Of a stretch of 64,000 bases of DNA, positions 9,374 through 16,315 are shown one piece after another. The stretch is from the NCBI GenBank assembly GCA_964414555.1, contig CAYPWW010000003.1:21197-85196 (forward strand), written 5' to 3'. Position 1 is the first letter of the stretch. Every line of letters starts with the position of its first letter. The DNA comes from Litorimonas sp964414555. Its GTDB lineage: Bacteria > Pseudomonadota > Alphaproteobacteria > Caulobacterales > Maricaulaceae. The notes under the pieces are model-generated. The model was not told where the DNA came from, did not search any database, and saw only the letters and a list, made by a program, of their open reading frames with translations. Position numbers and translations under genes: made by a program.

Positions 9374-9723
9374 GCGATGAACTCCAAGAGGTAACGTTGG
9401 ACGCCGTGGACAACAGTAACATCCATCCGGTCAGCCGTGCTTTTCTTTTCCTCGGCGACGAGAAAGTGAAGCGTAACTTCATCTGGCTGCCACTGATCGG
9501 CATGTTGATCTGTATTGTGCTGGGCGTGTTCCATCCGCAAAAACATCCGCTGCCGGGCGAGCAATATATCCCCGGCTCTTGGGCGATTTACGGCTTCATC
9601 GCCTATAGCCTGATCGTGCTGAGCGCGAATACGCTGTTCCGCTGGCTTGGTCGCGATGAGGATTATTACGGGGAGGGCGGGCTGCCCGATCCAGAGATTT
9701 CGACGGAGCATCATCATGATTGA
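9370..9723 (+). CDS. Small membrane protein of the antiporter operon, unknown
   Basis: A 117-residue protein with a soluble N-terminus of about 37 residues and two hydrophobic segments (about 37-56 and 70-90). Its C-terminus is acidic and ends with three consecutive His before the final Asp. I do not recognise a named family. It overlaps both neighbours, which makes co-translation with the antiporter subunits likely and suggests it is an accessory or assembly subunit. The terminal HHH could bind metal, but nothing else supports that. Confidence 0.75.
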   Translation: MSDELQEVTLDAVDNSNIHPVSRAFLFLGDEKVKRNFIWLPLIGMLICIVLGVFHPQKHPLPGEQYIPGSWAIYGFIAYSLIVLSANTLFRWLGRDEDYYGEGGLPDPEISTEHHHD

Positions 9724-10096
9724 TGCAAAGACCGGAGCTGTGCAATTTGGTGAGACGTGGTGTCAGAAAGACGACACGCGCCCTGTGCTGGAGCGCCGCC
9801 TGCCGCCGTTTTATTGGAAACGCGAAATGGTGGGCCCTGCCAAAGATGAAATCGCGCTCTTCGTGAAAACATCAGGTGTTTTCGGTGCTGTCTACTTTGG
9901 GACAACAGGCATTTCACTCATCAAGATTGGTCTTGATCGCGTGTACAAAAAACCCTTCGCGTTGCGGGCAGCGGAATATAAAAAATACCTCGCTAAAGTC
10001 TGTGGTTTGACTCCGGGGACCTACCCATGGGGCAAGTTAGTCGTCAGCGAGGATCCTCGAGACGCTTCCAGTGACATAGGTCTTTATTATGATTGA
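9716..10096 (+). CDS. Small protein of the antiporter operon, unknown
   Basis: A 126-residue protein. The ATG at 9716, inside the end of the previous gene, was chosen because it restores the tight overlap seen across the operon. It has a charged N-terminal half (TRPVLERRLPPFYWKREM), one moderately hydrophobic stretch (about 51-70, GVFGAVYFGTTGISLIKIGL) and a charged C-terminus. I do not recognise the family. It overlaps the next antiporter subunit by 8 nt. It may be a peripheral or single-span partner of the transporter. Confidence 0.7.
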   Translation: MIDAKTGAVQFGETWCQKDDTRPVLERRLPPFYWKREMVGPAKDEIALFVKTSGVFGAVYFGTTGISLIKIGLDRVYKKPFALRAAEYKKYLAKVCGLTPGTYPWGKLVVSEDPRDASSDIGLYYD

Positions 10097-11840
10097 GGCG
10101 CTCCCCATCCTCGCTGAGATCAATCCCGGTCTGTGGGTTATCCTCGCCGGTATCGTCTGTGCGCTCTTGCCCGTTGGACCAATCCGCAAGGCCTTTGTCA
10201 TTGCGGCGCCGATTTTCGCAGGCCTGCTGATCTTTCAACTACACACCCAACCCGAAGTTTTGGGCGGGGTGCTTCAGTTTGGCCCCGTCGAACTGACGAC
10301 GTTGCGTATTGATAGTCTGTCTGTTGTCTGGGGCTATTTGTTCTGCCTCGCGGGGATCATCAACGGGATCTATGCGCTGCATGAAAAGTGTCGGATCACG
10401 GATAGTTCTGCGCTCGTTTATACAGGCGCTGCGATTGCAGGCGTGCTGGCGGGCGACATGATTACGCTGTTTATCATGTGGGAGCTGACGGCGGTGTCCT
10501 CGGTCTTCTTGATCTGGAAGGGCGGCGACCATGCCTATGCAGCAGGGATACGATATCTCGCGATCCATGTGCTTTCGGGCGTGATGTTACTCGCGGGCGC
10601 AATCCTCCACGCGCAAGCCAATGGCGGCGATTTCATGTTTAACTTCATCGGACTGGACAGTCCGGGTGGGTGGCTGATGTTGATCGCGATGGGGATTAAA
10701 TGCGGCTTCCCCATGCTGCATATGTGGATGCAGGATGCTTATCCGAAAGCCTCAATAACGGGCACGGTTATCCTTGCGAGTTTTACGACAAAATTCGCGA
10801 TCTACGCCTTGGCGCGGGGTTTCCCCGGCACGGATATTTTGATCTGGATCGGCGCGATCATGACCTGTTTCCCCGTGTTCTTTGCGGTGGTCGAGAATGA
10901 CCTGCGCCGCGTCTTGGCTTACTCGCTGAACAACCAGCTGGGTTTTATGGTTTGCGGGATTGGCATCGGAACATCGCTCGCGCTGAACGGCGTCGTCGGA
11001 CAAGTCTTTGTCCATGTTATCTTTAAGGGCCTGCTGTTCATGTCCATTGGCGCGGTCATGTACCGTACCGGCACGGCGAAAGCCTCAGAGCTGGGCGGGC
11101 TGTTCCGCTCCATGCCGTATACGACAATCTTCTGTTTGATCGGGGCAGGGTCGATTGCGGCCTTCCCGCTCTTGGCGGCCTTTGTGACGAAAGCCATGAT
11201 CCTCGCGGCGGCTGTGGAAGAGCATCTCTACATCCCGTTCCTGATGATGTTGTTCGCCTCGGCCGGTGTGATGGAACATTCTGGGATTAAGGTTCCGCAT
11301 TTCACCTTCTTCGCGCATGATAGCGGGCGGCGGGTGAAAGAGGCGCCGTGGAACATGTTGGTGGCTATGGGCTTGGCTGCGTTCCTTTGTATCTATCTCG
11401 CCTTGCCAATTCCGGGCGGCGGTTATCACTTCCTCTATGATCTCATGCCGTTCGAGCTGGATAAGCCGTACAAGCCCTACACATGGGATCATGTCGTGTT
11501 CCAAATGCAGCTGCTCTTTGCCGCGATCTTCGCTTTCACCCTATTGAAGCGCTACAAGCTCTATCCGGCAGAGCGCCGCGCCGAGATCGTGGATGCCGAT
11601 TGGTTCTATCGTAAGATGGGCTTGAATGTCGCCAGCTGGGGGTCCGCTATGTGGACGCGCCTCGCCGCTGTCACGACGCGCCAGCGTAAGCATTTCACGG
11701 ACGTTGCAGGCCGACGTCTCTACCAAGTCTTTTCCCCTGCGGGCGGAACGCGTGAGGCTGCGCCGTCCGGTCTGGCCGCTATTCTTGTGGCCGCGCTTCT
11801 CGTCTTGGTGCTGGTTGTGGAGTATTTTGCAGGGCCATGA
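10089..11840 (+). CDS. Third MrpD/NuoN-like antiporter subunit with C-terminal extension
   Basis: A 583-residue polytopic protein. The antiporter core shows the Glu in FIMWELTAVSS (about residue 131), the Lys in GIKCGFPMLHMWMQDAYPKA (about residue 205) and a Lys in AAFVTKAMI. After the core there is a cytosolic-looking segment (about 495-555, YPAERRAEIVDADWFYRK and a basic stretch) and a final hydrophobic helix (about 560-580). This resembles the long C-terminal arm of NuoL-like subunits and may play that role. It overlaps the MucR-like gene by 4 nt. Confidence 0.85.
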   Translation: MIEALPILAEINPGLWVILAGIVCALLPVGPIRKAFVIAAPIFAGLLIFQLHTQPEVLGGVLQFGPVELTTLRIDSLSVVWGYLFCLAGIINGIYALHEKCRITDSSALVYTGAAIAGVLAGDMITLFIMWELTAVSSVFLIWKGGDHAYAAGIRYLAIHVLSGVMLLAGAILHAQANGGDFMFNFIGLDSPGGWLMLIAMGIKCGFPMLHMWMQDAYPKASITGTVILASFTTKFAIYALARGFPGTDILIWIGAIMTCFPVFFAVVENDLRRVLAYSLNNQLGFMVCGIGIGTSLALNGVVGQVFVHVIFKGLLFMSIGAVMYRTGTAKASELGGLFRSMPYTTIFCLIGAGSIAAFPLLAAFVTKAMILAAAVEEHLYIPFLMMLFASAGVMEHSGIKVPHFTFFAHDSGRRVKEAPWNMLVAMGLAAFLCIYLALPIPGGGYHFLYDLMPFELDKPYKPYTWDHVVFQMQLLFAAIFAFTLLKRYKLYPAERRAEIVDADWFYRKMGLNVASWGSAMWTRLAAVTTRQRKHFTDVAGRRLYQVFSPAGGTREAAPSGLAAILVAALLVLVLVVEYFAGP

Positions 11841-12229
11841 GCGACGACACGCGCATCTTGGAGCTGACAACACAAATTGTGAGTGCCCATGTCGGCGCGC
11901 ATAAATCTACGCCTGAGGAAATCACTGCACTGATTGCGAAAGTCCACACAGCGCTCAGCACTGTGGCAGATCCAACAGCAGCAGAGTCGCAAGACACGCC
12001 TGCCGTGCCGATTTCTGATTCCTTGCGGGATGATGCCATCGTCTGCCTAGAGGACGGCCTCGAGTTCCAAAGCCTGAAGCGTCACCTGCGTGTGAAATAT
12101 AACCTCACGCCGGATGCCTATCGCCAAAAATGGGGCTTACCGCGCGATTACCCGATGGTTGCGCCGGCCTATGCCCGCCGCCGCTCGGCCTTGGCGAAAC
12201 GTTCTGGCCTCGGAAAAAGCGCGAAATAG
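11837..12229 (+). CDS. MucR/Ros family transcriptional regulator
   Basis: A 130-residue alphaproteobacterial MucR/Ros protein that binds AT-rich DNA. The C-terminal half has the family core: CLEDGLEFQSLKRHLRVKY (about 64-82), then WGLPRDYPMVAPAYARRRS (about 92-110). The second Cys of a Ros-type zinc finger is replaced by Glu/Asp-rich positions, as in many MucR proteins. Its ATG overlaps the stop of the last antiporter gene, so it is the terminal gene of that operon and may autoregulate it. That link is inferred from position only. Confidence 0.88.
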   Translation: MSDDTRILELTTQIVSAHVGAHKSTPEEITALIAKVHTALSTVADPTAAESQDTPAVPISDSLRDDAIVCLEDGLEFQSLKRHLRVKYNLTPDAYRQKWGLPRDYPMVAPAYARRRSALAKRSGLGKSAK

Positions 12230-12235
12230 CCGCTC

Positions 12236-12317
12236 GATTCGGAGCCGAGTCGGAAATCGTCTGATTTTTACGTTTGTCGCGAGCATTATGGTTAACAAAA
12301 CCTTGCGACCAAGAATC
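12236..12317. promoter_or_regulatory. Cluster of three GANTC sites upstream of the PAS_5 gene
   Basis: GATTC (12236-12240), GAGTC (12247-12251) and GAATC (12313-12317) lie in the 178-bp gap before the PAS_5 gene. GANTC is the target of the cell-cycle methylase CcrM in alphaproteobacteria and is often clustered in methylation-sensitive, GcrA-dependent promoters. The gap also contains an AT-rich GGTTAACAAAACC stretch. No -35/-10 pair is convincing. Confidence 0.35.
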
Positions 12318-12407
12318 GAACACGTCCAACACACTTAGCAAGGGGACACAGCTCGTGTGACGCTTTGTTGTCGGGGCTGAGACAGACAAGGACGGGGAAA
12401 CAGGGAT

Positions 12408-12917
12408 ATGCTATCTGGGAATGCCTTGCGGCACCAAATTATCCTGCCGGAACAGCGGGACTTTTACGATTATTGGCGGAGCAAATGTCGGGGTAATGCT
12501 CTCCCATCTCGCCATGATATCCTACCGGAAGACTTACGCACACAACTGCCCACAACGACGATTATGGAACGTGTCGAAGGTCCAGATGGCCATCGCTATC
12601 GCCATCGTCTCGCGGGGACCGGATTCTGGAAGCTCTATGGCCGGGAAATTCAAGGCCGTCATATTGATGAGCTGCCGATTGGTTGTCGGGTCGATTACTG
12701 GCATCGTGTTCTGGATCAAGTTGTTGAAAACCGTCGTCCTTATGTCGGTGTCACGCGGCCGCAAACGCCGATGGGCTCGCATATGGCGCAGTTCTGGGTC
12801 CGACTCCCGCTCTCTGAAAATGGGACAGATATCGACATGATCCTCGGATACGACCATCTTGTAAAAATGAGTGAGGTTCAGGATATCGAACCCGTTCAGC
12901 AGAAAATATACGCCTAA
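12408..12917 (+). CDS. PAS_5-type domain protein
   Basis: A 169-residue soluble protein of the alphaproteobacterial PAS_5 family (PF07310-like). The pattern LPEQRDFYDYWRSK...LPSRHDILPEDLRTQLP at the N-terminus, followed by a PAS-like core (YRHRLAGTGFWKLYGREIQG, about 64-83), is typical. There is no attached output domain. It starts at the ATG at 12408 after AGGGAT. Its ligand and partner are unknown. It stands alone between the antiporter operon and the GTA activators, and three GANTC sites in its promoter region suggest cell-cycle-linked expression. Confidence 0.8.
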   Translation: MLSGNALRHQIILPEQRDFYDYWRSKCRGNALPSRHDILPEDLRTQLPTTTIMERVEGPDGHRYRHRLAGTGFWKLYGREIQGRHIDELPIGCRVDYWHRVLDQVVENRRPYVGVTRPQTPMGSHMAQFWVRLPLSENGTDIDMILGYDHLVKMSEVQDIEPVQQKIYA

Positions 12918-12994
12918 TTCAGTCGCTTAGACGGTCGATAAGTCAGGGTATAAATCCCCCAAATGACTCGACTTTTCTATATATAGGAATATAA

Positions 12995-13009
12995 TCCTCA
13001 TTATGAGGA
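12995..13009. promoter_or_regulatory. 15-bp inverted repeat upstream of gafY-like gene
   Basis: TCCTCATTATGAGGA is a perfect inverted repeat centred about 48 bp before the start at 13050, immediately after a very AT-rich TATATATAGGAATATAAT block that could contain the promoter -10. A GACTC (GANTC) site is at 12965-12969. It is a good candidate operator for a repressor or for autoregulation of the GTA activator operon. Confidence 0.5.
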
Positions 13010-13049
13010 ACGGCGAGTAGAGTGGCCCGTTCAGTGAACGGAGACCCCC

Positions 13050-13391
13050 ATGCCGCGACGTCGCATATCACCACTCGACCCCGCTTTTACGCAGCTGACT
13101 TTGGCGGCTGTTGGCCTAGAATTTGGCCTGCCAGAGCTGTGTGATCCCACGCCACGACGCCGGACGAAGCAGATCGTCTTTGCGCGTCAGGTTGCCATGT
13201 ATTTGGCGGCGACGGGCTTTAACATGACGACAACCCGCACGGCAGAGATGTTCGGGCGGGATCGCTCAACGGTCTCTCACGCGCTGGGTGTTGTTGAGGA
13301 TAGCCGCGATGATGCCGTCTTCAATCGCAAGCTCGAGAAGGTCGAGGTCTTCCTAGATCAATGCCGCGAGAGTTTTGGAGTTGGCGTATGA
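13050..13391 (+). CDS. gafY: DnaA domain IV-like HTH protein, probable GTA activator GafY
   Basis: A 113-residue DNA-binding protein. Residues about 33-90 match the DnaA C-terminal domain (KQIVFARQVAMYLAATGF, then the signature-like MFGRDRSTVSHALGVVED), with no AAA+ part. In Rhodobacter capsulatus the GTA activator GafA has a DnaA-like DNA-binding part and a DUF6456 part; in Caulobacter these roles are split between GafY and GafZ. Here the same two parts are separate, overlapping genes directly before the GTA cluster, which supports the GafY assignment. A generic DnaA-like HTH regulator is the alternative. The upstream inverted repeat may control it. Confidence 0.72.
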   Translation: MPRRRISPLDPAFTQLTLAAVGLEFGLPELCDPTPRRRTKQIVFARQVAMYLAATGFNMTTTRTAEMFGRDRSTVSHALGVVEDSRDDAVFNRKLEKVEVFLDQCRESFGVGV

Positions 13392-14110
13392 GCGCGTTTC
13401 AACCCATCTTGCAGAACATCTATCGCGTTGACGGTCTCATTGACCTCACGCCTCAAGGGGCAGAGCGACCCGTCTTCCCGCGCAGAGATCGACGCAAGCG
13501 TCCAGCACTTTGGCTCGAGCGGGACGCCTTTGCTTGGCTGCGCGCAGAGGGCGCGTTGGAGGAAGTCACGCGCGGTTATGTGCTGAGCCAGTCCACGGTC
13601 CGCAGGCTGCGTCACGGGCGCGAGGGCGCGCTGGGCCAGCATGAGGCCTTGCAAGAGCGTAACATCTATATCCCCGGTGGGGCCATCCGTCCGGCTCATG
13701 TGAACACTCGGATTACGGCGCTGGACCGTCTCGCGCGGCGGCGCTTTCTGTCAAAGGCGGAATATGAAGCTGGGCAAGCTTTGGCGCGGGATTATGCGCG
13801 GGCCGGGCACGGTCAGATTGCGACGCAGGACTTTATGGCCAGCGGTGCAGACGGCGGTGATCGCGCGGGTGCTGCGGAACGCGCTATGCTGAACCGTGTC
13901 ACCGCGTCGACACGTTTGACCGCGGCCCGCGTTGCCATGGGTGAGGGGCTCGCCGGCCCTGTCATCGCTGTCTGCTGCCGGGATGAGCGGATTGATGAGG
14001 TTGAGCGCGCAGAGCGTTGGGCGAAAGGCGCGGGTCGAAATCTGATCAAGGTTGGCTTGGGGTGTTTGGTCAAACTCTATGGAACACAACCGGGTCAAAG
14101 CGCTCAGTAA
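13388..14110 (+). CDS. gafZ: DUF6456 protein, probable GTA activator/antiterminator GafZ
   Basis: A 240-residue protein. The start at 13388 overlaps the gafY-like stop by 4 nt. The N-terminal half is basic with a possible HTH (GYVLSQSTVRRLRHGREG, about 58-75). The C-terminal half is the alphaproteobacterial DUF6456 domain (LARRRFLSKAEYEAGQALARDYARAG, from about 112; ending VKVGLGCL-like KVGLGCLVKLYG). In Caulobacter GafZ is reported to act with RNA polymerase and Nus factors to read through terminators inside the GTA cluster. A terminator after the capsid gene in this window fits that role. The assignment rests on domain order and linkage. Confidence 0.72.
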   Translation: MSAFQPILQNIYRVDGLIDLTPQGAERPVFPRRDRRKRPALWLERDAFAWLRAEGALEEVTRGYVLSQSTVRRLRHGREGALGQHEALQERNIYIPGGAIRPAHVNTRITALDRLARRRFLSKAEYEAGQALARDYARAGHGQIATQDFMASGADGGDRAGAAERAMLNRVTASTRLTAARVAMGEGLAGPVIAVCCRDERIDEVERAERWAKGAGRNLIKVGLGCLVKLYGTQPGQSAQ

Positions 14111-14126
14111 ATCCGGAGGCGGTGAA

Positions 14127-14158
14127 GGTTTAATCCACGGCGTCTGAGCTGGGTTTAA
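14127..14158 (+). promoter_or_regulatory. Direct repeat GGTTTAA x2 between gafZ and GTA g1
   Basis: GGTTTAA occurs at 14127-14133 and 14152-14158, starting 25 bp apart, within the 57-bp gap before the first GTA gene. The spacing (about 2.4 helical turns) and position would suit an activator site or promoter for the structural operon. It could also be chance; no other copies stood out near the cluster. Confidence 0.3.
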
Positions 14159-14167
14159 GCTGTTCAG

Positions 14168-14494
14168 ATGACAGATAAAGACCGTTTCATCTCCCTCGAC
14201 GCCGCGCAAGTCGCGCTAAATCAGAGCCTCGTTAAACTGACATCTCAATTGGAAGAGACGCCAGAAAAGGCTGCGCGCGGGCTCTCTATTACTCTCAAGG
14301 CTTTGGCCGATCTGCAGTCCCACCGTGACGCCATCCAAGCCCGCGAAGCCGCGTCCGAATACACACGCTATGAGGACCTTCCACCCCCGCCGCCGGATGA
14401 AGTCCGCAAATTCAGAAAGCTGTTTAACAAGATGGTGGACGCCAAGGTCGAAGCTCGTCTGAGGCAAATAGGCCAAGACAAGGGCTCGTCATAG
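14168..14494 (+). CDS. GTA small terminase-like protein (g1 position)
   Basis: A 108-residue, mostly helical, charged protein placed 1 nt before the large terminase. In Rhodobacter GTA the gene in this position (g1) encodes the small terminase TerS, which binds DNA without sequence specificity and helps the TerL motor. Length and helical character agree. It has a Pro run (LPPPPPDEVRKFRKLFNKMV, about 76-95) before a basic C-terminal helix. Assignment is mainly positional. Confidence 0.65.
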   Translation: MTDKDRFISLDAAQVALNQSLVKLTSQLEETPEKAARGLSITLKALADLQSHRDAIQAREAASEYTRYEDLPPPPPDEVRKFRKLFNKMVDAKVEARLRQIGQDKGSS

Positions 14495-14495
14495 A

Positions 14496-15728
14496 ATGAC
14501 GAAATTCCGTGACAGGGCGACGATCGGTGCCACCCAAGATTGGGTGAACGCGGCGCGTGACAACCAACTGCCGCCGGACACAGACTGGCGTATCTGGCTG
14601 GTGCTGGGCGGTCGCGGGGCAGGGAAGACGCGAACAGGCGCAGAGTGGATCCGCGCGAAAGTCGCTGCGGGAGCTGAACATATCGCCTTGGTCGCGCCCA
14701 CTTTAACAGATGCGCGAGAGGTCATGTTGGAGGGCGAAAGCGGGCTGCTCAATATCGGATATCCGCGCGAACGTCCGCGCTTCATCGCCTCACGTCGACG
14801 TTTGGAATGGCCGGACGGGGCGGTTGGTCACATTTATACGGCGGAAGATCCGGATGGCCTGCGTGGACCGCAATTCGATGCAGCATGGGCGGATGAGTTT
14901 TGTGCTTGGACCTATCCAGAGGACACATTGTCTAACCTGAGATTGGCCTTACGCTTGGGCGCGCATCCGCGTTTGGTCGTGACGACAACACCGCGCCCCA
15001 TCCCAGCGCTGCTCTCTTTGATGGAGGAGATCGGGGTCGCAGTTTCGCGCGCACGCACGCGCGAGAATACCGCCCATCTCTCGCCGAGTTTCTTGGCCGA
15101 TATGGAAGCGAGTTATGGCGGCACGGCGCTTGGTCGGCAGGAACTCGACGGAGAGATCGTGACGGAATTCCCGGGGGCGCTTTGGACGTTACAGGTTTTG
15201 GCGAAACAGCGTGTCGAGGCAACGCCTGACCTCGACCGGATATTGGTGGCGATTGACCCACCTGCCAGCTCTGGCCCAAAAGCAGATGCGTGCGGGATAA
15301 TCGTTGCAGGCCGCGCTGGAGATCGCGCTTATGTATTGGCCGATGCCACAGTCCACCGGGCCCCGCCGCAGGACTGGGCGACCCGCGCGGTTGCGCTTTA
15401 TCATCAATATAATGCCGACGCGCTGCTGGCCGAAACCAATCAGGGCGGAGAGATGATTGCGGCCGTCATCCACCAGATCGACCCGAATGTGAATATCCTC
15501 ACCGTACATGCGACAAAGTCTAAAACGGCGAGAGCGGAGCCCGTCGCCAATCTTTATGTGCGGGAGCGTGTCTTTCATGTTGGGCGTTTTGATGCGCTGG
15601 AGTCCGAGTTAATCTTGATGGGGGTGCCCGGCCTTCGCCGTTCTCCGGACCGTGCGGATGCGCTCGTCTGGGCTGTGCATAGCCTGTTGCTGAAACAGAC
15701 ATATCAGCCGCGCGTGCGGGGGCTCTAG
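14496..15728 (+). CDS. GTA terminase large subunit (TerL, g2)
   Basis: The 410-residue DNA-packaging motor that pumps host DNA into GTA heads. The Walker A motif LGGRGAGKT is at about residues 37-45, a Walker B-like AAWADEF follows near residue 127, and the C-terminal RNase H-like nuclease region starts at VAIDPPAS (about 251) with further acidic residues (LLAETNQGG, about 310). It has the usual terminase_6 architecture and complete length. It starts 1 nt after the TerS-like gene. Confidence 0.93.
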   Translation: MTKFRDRATIGATQDWVNAARDNQLPPDTDWRIWLVLGGRGAGKTRTGAEWIRAKVAAGAEHIALVAPTLTDAREVMLEGESGLLNIGYPRERPRFIASRRRLEWPDGAVGHIYTAEDPDGLRGPQFDAAWADEFCAWTYPEDTLSNLRLALRLGAHPRLVVTTTPRPIPALLSLMEEIGVAVSRARTRENTAHLSPSFLADMEASYGGTALGRQELDGEIVTEFPGALWTLQVLAKQRVEATPDLDRILVAIDPPASSGPKADACGIIVAGRAGDRAYVLADATVHRAPPQDWATRAVALYHQYNADALLAETNQGGEMIAAVIHQIDPNVNILTVHATKSKTARAEPVANLYVRERVFHVGRFDALESELILMGVPGLRRSPDRADALVWAVHSLLLKQTYQPRVRGL

Positions 15729-15759
15729 TCTACGCTGTTTGCCTGTGCGAGGGGACGGT

Positions 15760-16272
15760 ATGGAATATATGCTGCTCTTCGTTGCCGCCTTGGGACTGAT
15801 CTTTTTCTTTGGGCGATCCAAGGCACCGTTTTCTGCGCCAGAGGTTTCACCGATTTCTGATCAAGCCCTTGAGGCGTTTGAAGTTGCGCCAAGCCTCTGG
15901 GTCAATATGCCTGAATTTGCGCTTTATCAGGCTCTGCTCGAAACACTGCCTGCCGGGTATTCGGTGCATGGCAAGGTCCGCTTGGAAGATATTATCCGCG
16001 TGAAACGTCACGTGAATCCAAAGCTGCGTTGGTCTTTGCGCGGGCGTGTCAAATCCCGCCATGTAGACTATTTGATTATTGATCGGCACGGGCACCCAAT
16101 GATGGCGATTGAGCTAGATGGAAGCAGCCATAATGCTCGTAATCCGTCAGAAGCGGATAAAGTCAAAACCGCCCTGTTTGCCGCCGTGGGCCTGCCACTG
16201 AACAGAATTCGCGTTGGCGAAGATTTTCGCCGTATTACCGCCGCAATCCTCTCCGAGTTAAAGGACTCTTAA
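15760..16272 (+). CDS. Membrane-anchored DUF2726 nuclease-like protein inside the GTA cluster
   Basis: A 170-residue protein. The ATG at 15760 follows GAGGGGACGG and begins an N-terminal membrane helix (MEYMLLFVAALGLIFFFG). The rest is a DUF2726 domain, a restriction-endonuclease-like fold: FALYQALLETLP, a VDYLII strand, then AIELDG (Glu-x-Asp) and a following Lys in KVKTALF, consistent with a PD-(D/E)XK core. It lies on the same strand between TerL and portal, a place where RcGTA has no such gene. It may process DNA at the membrane or be a passenger gene. The function is inferred from fold only. Confidence 0.72.
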   Translation: MEYMLLFVAALGLIFFFGRSKAPFSAPEVSPISDQALEAFEVAPSLWVNMPEFALYQALLETLPAGYSVHGKVRLEDIIRVKRHVNPKLRWSLRGRVKSRHVDYLIIDRHGHPMMAIELDGSSHNARNPSEADKVKTALFAAVGLPLNRIRVGEDFRRITAAILSELKDS

Positions 16273-16273
16273 C
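16258..16273 (+). promoter_or_regulatory. Perfect CtrA-type box TTAA-N7-TTAAC
   Basis: TTAA at 16258-16261 and TTAAC at 16269-16273 are separated by exactly 7 nt (AGGACTC), matching the CtrA consensus. The spacer contains a GACTC (GANTC) site. It overlaps the last codons of the DUF2726 gene and lies 43 nt before the next start at 16316, a natural promoter position. CtrA is a known regulator of GTA genes in alphaproteobacteria; binding here is inferred. Confidence 0.55.
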
Positions 16274-16315
16274 CACGTTATAGTTGTGTAGGGACGCACA
16301 GCTTTTGGAGAAATC

